Shown here: positions 61,201-64,000 of the stretch, piece by piece
Layout: every line of letters starts with the position of its first letter
Numbering within the stretch: position 1 is the stretch's first letter
NCBI GenBank assembly: GCA_000934455.1
Contig: KN882355.1
Coordinates: 438,280 to 502,279, forward strand
DNA: 64,000 nucleotides
Direction of reading: 5' to 3'
DNA from: Apostichopus parvimensis
Taxonomy: Eukaryota > Echinodermata > Holothuroidea > Aspidochirotida > Stichopodidae
Notes under the pieces: model-generated
Seen by the model: only the letters and a program-made list of their open reading frames with translations
Databases searched by the model: none
Told to the model about the DNA's origin: nothing
Program-made: the position numbers and the translations under genes

Positions 61201-61333
61201 GTATTAGATCAGACAGAGACGGATCGAAGAAATTGCATCATTTCCTGAGCCGGATGATGGCTTTGAAGTGAAGTGTAGAACTCCTCATAATGGGTGCCTT
61301 AATAGAAAGTTTTGTAAAATTGATGCCCTTTCT
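52215..61333 (+). CDS. Six-exon gene, G2E3/HECT-ligase-like N-terminal region (partial)
   Basis: Six exons join with matching phases and no stop to give 276 codons: 52215-52345, 56659-56843, 57654-57889, 59382-59483, 60741-60788 and 61208-61333. The start reads MNPPSSSRPAQRRILPAILR. Then come QSVDDALDTDFVESFTE, a basic stretch (RFRSRRTGQSPPVTGRRHRS), KLVALKDHTQRKRP, KKIGLG, EEFVWQQFEVLRGKKLIF, CIYIKPKEPLAL, a Cys-rich CxxC...CxxC knuckle (VCQVCARTLTGPDCLLC) and a segment IEEIASFPEPDDGFEVKC. This order matches the N-terminal half of animal proteins annotated as G2/M-phase-specific E3 ligase-like, which end in a HECT domain. No HECT exon is visible before 64000, so the 3' end is missing, lies further on, or has been lost. 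The ATG was chosen because it opens the phase-coherent reading. Function is inferred from similarity only. Confidence 0.6.
52346..53040. other. First intron start; CpG-bearing
   Basis: Follows the donor GTAGTA at 52346. A CpG-rich patch (CCCGCGCTGATCCCGCGCGCGC, 52429-52450) may mark promoter-proximal DNA. No exon seen. Confidence 0.4.
53041..53640 (+). repeat. Dispersed repeat starting with a hairpin (TAGCTCAC...GACATGAGCTTT)
   Basis: Starts with a short palindromic stem ACACCAGTATGCTGGTGACA, then carries AAACTTGGACATAAG, GTCACCTGTGGGCC and ACAATGTTGAGGGATTGTCA. The last three recur in the array at 59.95-60.37 kb, so the two belong to one family. It lies in intron 1 of the 52-61 kb gene. Confidence 0.6.
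53641..55655. other. Intron 1, no exon recognised
   Basis: AT-rich. Contains one end of a hAT-like MITE (GGCGGGATCTAGGATTCTGG at 54219) and several domain-less short frames on the minus strand. Confidence 0.45.
55660..56260 (+). repeat. About 140-bp tandem array with AGGTCA half-sites
   Basis: Four units share AAAACCTTGTAACTGC, AACTCAGCAGTGCCAACTT, ATTGATCTCATACT and AGGTCAACAGGGGTCAAA. Period anchors fall at 55707, 55849, 55994 and 56126. The same family occurs at 20.65-21.1, 58.1-58.5, 58.95 and 59.8 kb. A perfect DR1 (AGGTCAAAGGTCA) lies at 55764-55776. Confidence 0.8.
56295..56515 (+). mobile_element. 221-bp MITE with TACCGTATTTA ends
   Basis: The left end TACCGTATTTA and right end TAAATACGGTA are exact 11-bp inverted repeats. 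Next to both are GGGGGCGTTTATTAGGG-like blocks in direct orientation. No clear target duplication. It lies 143 bp before exon 2 of the 52-61 kb gene. Confidence 0.6.
56659..56843 (+). CDS. Exon 2 of the 52-61 kb gene
   Basis: Enters with one base completing the Arg codon of exon 1 and leaves in phase 1. It encodes the basic, nuclear-localisation-like run RRHRSKRVKRGRP followed by YYKMKLVALKDHTQRKRP and WKGLKEVKKIGLG. The KLVxL...P...L...GLG pattern is the most recognisable part of the family. Confidence 0.6.
57654..57889 (+). CDS. Exon 3 of the 52-61 kb gene
   Basis: 236 bp, phase 1 in and phase 0 out. It reads NLPEECEVPANLNHTQFEEF, VWQQFEVLRGKKLIF, LVPLSDDCTPASLM and KRCIYIKPKEPLALQSL. It looks like a small beta-rich module that ends in the recurrent IYIxP motif of these proteins. 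Confidence 0.6.
57890..59381. repeat. Intron 3, occupied by the AGGTCA repeat family
   Basis: A C run of about 12 sits at 58017-58029. From 58080 to 58500 three diverged units of the AACCTTGTAA/AGGTCA family follow, and another at 58900-58990 has a perfect DR1 (58967-58979). A composite palindrome ACCAATTTTCACC/GGTGAAAATAATTGGT lies at 59050-59084. No exon. Confidence 0.6.
59382..59483 (+). CDS. Exon 4 of the 52-61 kb gene, Cys-rich knuckle
   Basis: 34 codons, phase 0 on both sides: NVCQVCARTLTGPDCLLCRQ and DEEFSESLALDQNQ. Four cysteines in two CxxC pairs suggest a small zinc knuckle. The C..C...C..CR..E...SL..D pattern is shared with the family. Confidence 0.6.
59950..60375 (+). repeat. About 130-bp tandem array in intron 4
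   Basis: Four units contain GGGCCATTTTATGGAATC, CAAAATGCTT, CCTACAGATTGTATG and ACAATGTTGAGGGGTTTG-like blocks (anchors near 59977, 60090, 60223 and 60356). It belongs to the same family as 53.05-53.6 kb. Just upstream, at 59799-59811, is another perfect DR1. Confidence 0.75.
60513..60606. repeat. Hairpin-forming inverted repeat in intron 4
   Basis: Arms TTTGTTTGCCTATAATTTTG and its complement CAAAATTATAGGCAAACAA, extended by GGGCC on the inner side, face each other across about 33 bp. The match is essentially perfect over 26 bp, so the element is young or under conversion. Confidence 0.8.
60741..60788 (+). CDS. Exon 5 of the 52-61 kb gene
   Basis: A 16-codon micro-exon (DTSVQRRNDARTRLSQ), phase 0 at both ends, with a polypyrimidine/CTGCAG acceptor and a GTAAGA donor. 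It is supported only by its place between exons 4 and 6. Confidence 0.5.
61208..61333 (+). CDS. Exon 6 of the 52-61 kb gene (last visible)
   Basis: 42 codons, phase 0 in and out: IRQRRIEEIASFPEPDDGFE, VKCRTPHNGCLNRKFCKIDA, LS, then donor GTACGT. The R.RR.EEI...P..G..V..R.P..G...R.F pattern resembles the segment before the HECT domain in related animal proteins. The next exon (expected to begin V.VYDW-like) was not found. Confidence 0.55.
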
Positions 61334-62155
61334 GTACGTATACATACTTTTATTTTTGAATTATATTTTGTGTTTTTCAGGCAAAAAGTTAGCATGGCTA
61401 TATTCCAGTTAAGTTCCAATAGGTATTTCATAATATGGTTAGTTTTAACTTATTTCTTCATCTGATTGTTTGCAACCCATTATAAATTACGTTTACCCTT
61501 CCTTGGTCAAATGACCTACACATTTAAAATCTACCTCATCTGTCTAAGGTTATAATCCAAATGAAACAGTTTCTTGAAGGGAAACGACCCCCAGATAGTT
61601 TTGTAATATGGTTTATGGAAGTGGAGCATATGAAAAACATATCTAATAAATGTTATCAAAAATATTGTTTCCTTTCCGAGTTATCCTCATTTTAAATTCA
61701 TAATGGGGCCGACATTTTACATTAAATATCTGAAATGCAATTAAAGTAAGTATGACCCCTACCAGCTTAGCCTTTGTAAAGACGTTTTCGGCGAAGTAAT
61801 TCCGTTTACCCGCCGTTAACTTGTCTTGCCGATCTCATTGCGTACCGGTATGCCCTGGTAACTGTCCGCCTTAACGCCTTTAGACATATAGCTTAATATA
61901 TGTAAACATGAATATGAAAATATTCACGACACTGCTCATCAATATTTAAATTCTGTTGTTTATGTGACGTAATTGACCAACATTAGCCAATCAAGATAAC
62001 CGTTATAAAATTATAACCGTTGTAAAAGGTCAAAAAGTTTTACTCTATGGTAGCGTCAGCAGTGCAATACTAAGTGTATGTTATTGATACTGATAGGCCT
62101 AATTACTTAGTTACAAATTTTAACAAAGTAAAGTTAGTCTGCCTGATTTACTTAC
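61334..62155. other. No further exon recognised
   Basis: A short acceptor-donor interval at 61381-61437 reads into a stop in the required phase. Otherwise AT-rich. CpG-bearing sequence lies at 61780-61870. Confidence 0.4.
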
Positions 62156-62630
62156 CATTTAACCACACAATGGCTTTCATCCACACAAATAGCAATGAGG
62201 CTTTTTTGCACTTCCTGACTTGAAACAAATTCCAAACCTGCTCCAAGTAAATATTCTGGGCTGGTAAATGCTATACCAGAAAAAGCATTTTCAAAATGGT
62301 GTTTTTCTTCCGATGAAAGAGATGTTAAGTTAACGGCCCGTATGGCCTGTTTCTTTAGAATATCAAGTTGGTCTTTGATAAGAGACACAACAATAACAAT
62401 ACCTAACGTTAGTGCAGTCGCAGAACCGGTCCCTGCTGTAATAACGTTAGACGCTTTGGTAAATTAAACTCTTTCAACAACCAGTCAATATAGAGAAGAT
62501 GGCCTCAATTTGCTGATTTTTTAATGATTCTGGTTCTACACCGAGCTGAATAGATGCATTTTGGATGATCAACCTAAAGTTTTGTGGTTGACTGGTCGCC
62601 GTATTTTGTTTGTGACGCTGAACATGATTA
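62156..62630 (-). pseudogene. RecQ-like DNA helicase exon, Walker A loop deleted
   Basis: Minus strand, reading leftward: IIQNASIQLGVEPESLKNQQ, IEAIFSILTGC, TGA, then KSLIYQSV and, after a frame change, IVIVVSLIKDQLDILKKQAI, FSGIAFTSPEYLLGAGLEFV and AICVDESHCVVKW. The order matches RecQ helicase motifs 0, I, Ia and II (DESH). The stretch between ILTGC and KSLIYQ should carry the Walker A LPTGxGKS, but its first half is missing, so ATP binding is lost. A proper donor (GTAAG) follows W at 62155. Downstream exons would lie left of 62150 but none is seen. Confidence 0.7.
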
Positions 62631-63195
62631 TAAGTAGTGAATATTCATATGTGTTGTTGTTGTTATTAAATGAAAGCGTTGCCATGATTAGTCAAATAAA
62701 CTCCCTTTATTTTCTAGGGAGAAAATAAAGGTTAACAAAGACGCTCGTAAATAATTTAAGCAGGTTGTCCAGGGTCTGTAGTCGTAGCCAAAAGGGGAGT
62801 AAGTACCAGTAGGGAACAGCGCAAGTTTCATTACTGAACGCGAATCAAACGACTTAGAGACCCAACAGGGTCTACTACCAGCTGGAATTGTGATGTATTT
62901 CTTTCTTTTCTGGGTCAATCGTTCACATGATTGCAAGTGACATTTCACCTCTCTTTTTGTTGTTGATGTGAAACTTCTGTAGACCACACTAAAATTAGTT
63001 AACATTAATCATACCTAAAATCATGCATCCTTATTGTAAAATATATCAGAACATAATATAAAGAGAAACAATGGGAATTGATTTGAATTCGTTTTCAAGA
63101 GGGATGGTTGTTATCATAATGTTATAATAATAGCTGCTCTCTGGTTTGAGCTTCACATCAGGGTATCTGAAAAACAAATACAGTATTTATTGATG
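62631..63195. other. Unrecognised stretch
   Basis: A 105-codon minus-strand frame (63005-62688, starting MLTNFSVVYRSFTSTTKREV) has no domain I can name. It could be the 5' part of the helicase transcript or noise. Confidence 0.3.
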
Positions 63196-63680
63196 ATTTT
63201 CATTTTTGGTTCCTTGCTTTAGCAAAAGGAACCTATGTAGTCTACATGGCGTGTGTGTGTGTATATGTTTGTGTGCATGCGTGTGTGTGTATGTGTCTGT
63301 GACACTTGCTTGGGTGCACTGTAACTCAACAAGGAAAAGTTGAACTTGACTCAAACTTGGTATATAGATGCGCCATAGTGAGAAGGTGTGCCCTATTGTT
63401 TTTGGTGCCTGTGAAGGTCACCAAAGGTCAGTTAGGGGCCAAAAACCAATAGTCCACTATTGGATTACAATAGCGCAACTCCCAACCTTCACGGACATTT
63501 TGTTCCCTCCAAGTTATTGCAAAAATACTAGTTTTTGACCCCTAATTGATCTTTGTTGACCTTTAATCAACTGACCGTTATGTTTGGAAATAATCCCTTA
63601 TCCCATTCACAACTAGTCCCAAAATATCAACCATGTCAGACCCTGTCAATGGGAGTGTCGCGTTGGGATGTAAAACATTC
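63196..63680 (+). repeat. Dispersed repeat, reverse-complement partner of 29.8 kb
   Basis: Begins TTGCTTTAGCAAAAGGAACC (hairpin) and a GTGTGTGTGT tract, then GATGCGCCATAGTGAGAAGG and AAGGTCACCAAAGGTCA. Its second half, from 63446 (ACTATTGGATTACAATAGCG) to about 63610, is the reverse complement of the repeat at 29775-29910. Confidence 0.7.
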
Positions 63681-64000
63681 CAAATTCCATTTTTTGGTTC
63701 GAACTTCGTACAGAAACTAGTATTCATGTTCAAATGTGGTCGCCAGGTGACATTTTACCAGTCAAGGAACTTCCATTTTTGAAGAATCAACGGACAAAGT
63801 CACAATTTTTTCAAATCTGACAGTTTGCAGTCCAACCTTGTAGTATAGTATACAGTAAGTATATAGCCTAATATGTTACAAGTGCCTGTGAGTACAAGTA
63901 CAAAACAATGAGTAAGTACTCTATATTACAGAAGTCTGGGTCATCTGGTCCATGTTAACAAAGCATACAAGTCTAAAAAATTAATACTATCCATTATTTC

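Overview
This is AT-rich animal nuclear DNA dominated by decayed transposable elements. There are no bacterial operons. Coding is broken into short exons bounded by GT/AG sites, and the repeats are of metazoan types: Ty3/Gypsy, tRNA-type SINE, LINE, hAT and Harbinger MITEs, an animal Tnp2/EnSpm transposase and a multi-domain tyrosine recombinase. SURL/mag-like Gypsy sequence and the repeats carrying AGGTCA and a motif near AAAACCTTGTAAC suggest a marine deuterostome invertebrate, perhaps an echinoderm such as a sea cucumber. That assignment is an inference with modest confidence.

Layout. 0.2-2.0 kb: a Tnp2-type (EnSpm/CACTA-like) transposase with in-frame stops. 2.5-7.0 kb: a SINE, a possible solo LTR, and minisatellites. 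9.3-15.0 kb: a tyrosine-recombinase element with three in-phase acidic 5' exons and a frameshifted zinc-finger plus integrase core; one intron holds a hAT-like element with an 8-bp target duplication. 15.8-17.8 kb: an old large duplication. 19.7-22.7 kb: a second Tnp2 transposase with a long open core. 23.2-34.0 kb: short exons resembling DUF4806-type and BEN-type proteins, with a Harbinger-like MITE in an intron. 36.0-40.7 kb (minus strand): a broken Ty3/Gypsy element with a PNMA-like Gag start. 41.2-46.4 kb (plus strand): a second Gypsy element with both LTRs, whose 5' LTR is split by another solo LTR. 46.9 kb: a THAP-domain exon with a premature stop. 48.3-49.2 kb: a tandem array. 49.5-50.4 kb: a 5'-truncated LINE. 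51.2-51.9 kb: a KpnI-site satellite with higher-order structure. 52.2-61.3 kb: six exons whose phases all agree, the best candidate for a living host gene; they resemble the N-terminal part of animal HECT-type (G2E3-like) ubiquitin-ligase-like proteins. 62.2-62.6 kb (minus strand): a RecQ-like helicase exon with its Walker A loop deleted. 63.2 kb to the end: a dispersed repeat.

Most of what is coding here is mobile-element machinery in stages of decay. The exceptions are the 52-61 kb gene, which lies about 350 bp downstream of the satellite, and possibly the 23-34 kb exon series. I found no CRISPR array, rRNA or canonical tRNA gene. I found no convincing new biological system. The most useful leads are the phase-coherent 52-61 kb gene, the intron-containing tyrosine-recombinase element, the nested Gypsy elements with lost catalytic residues, and the MITEs with target-site duplications.
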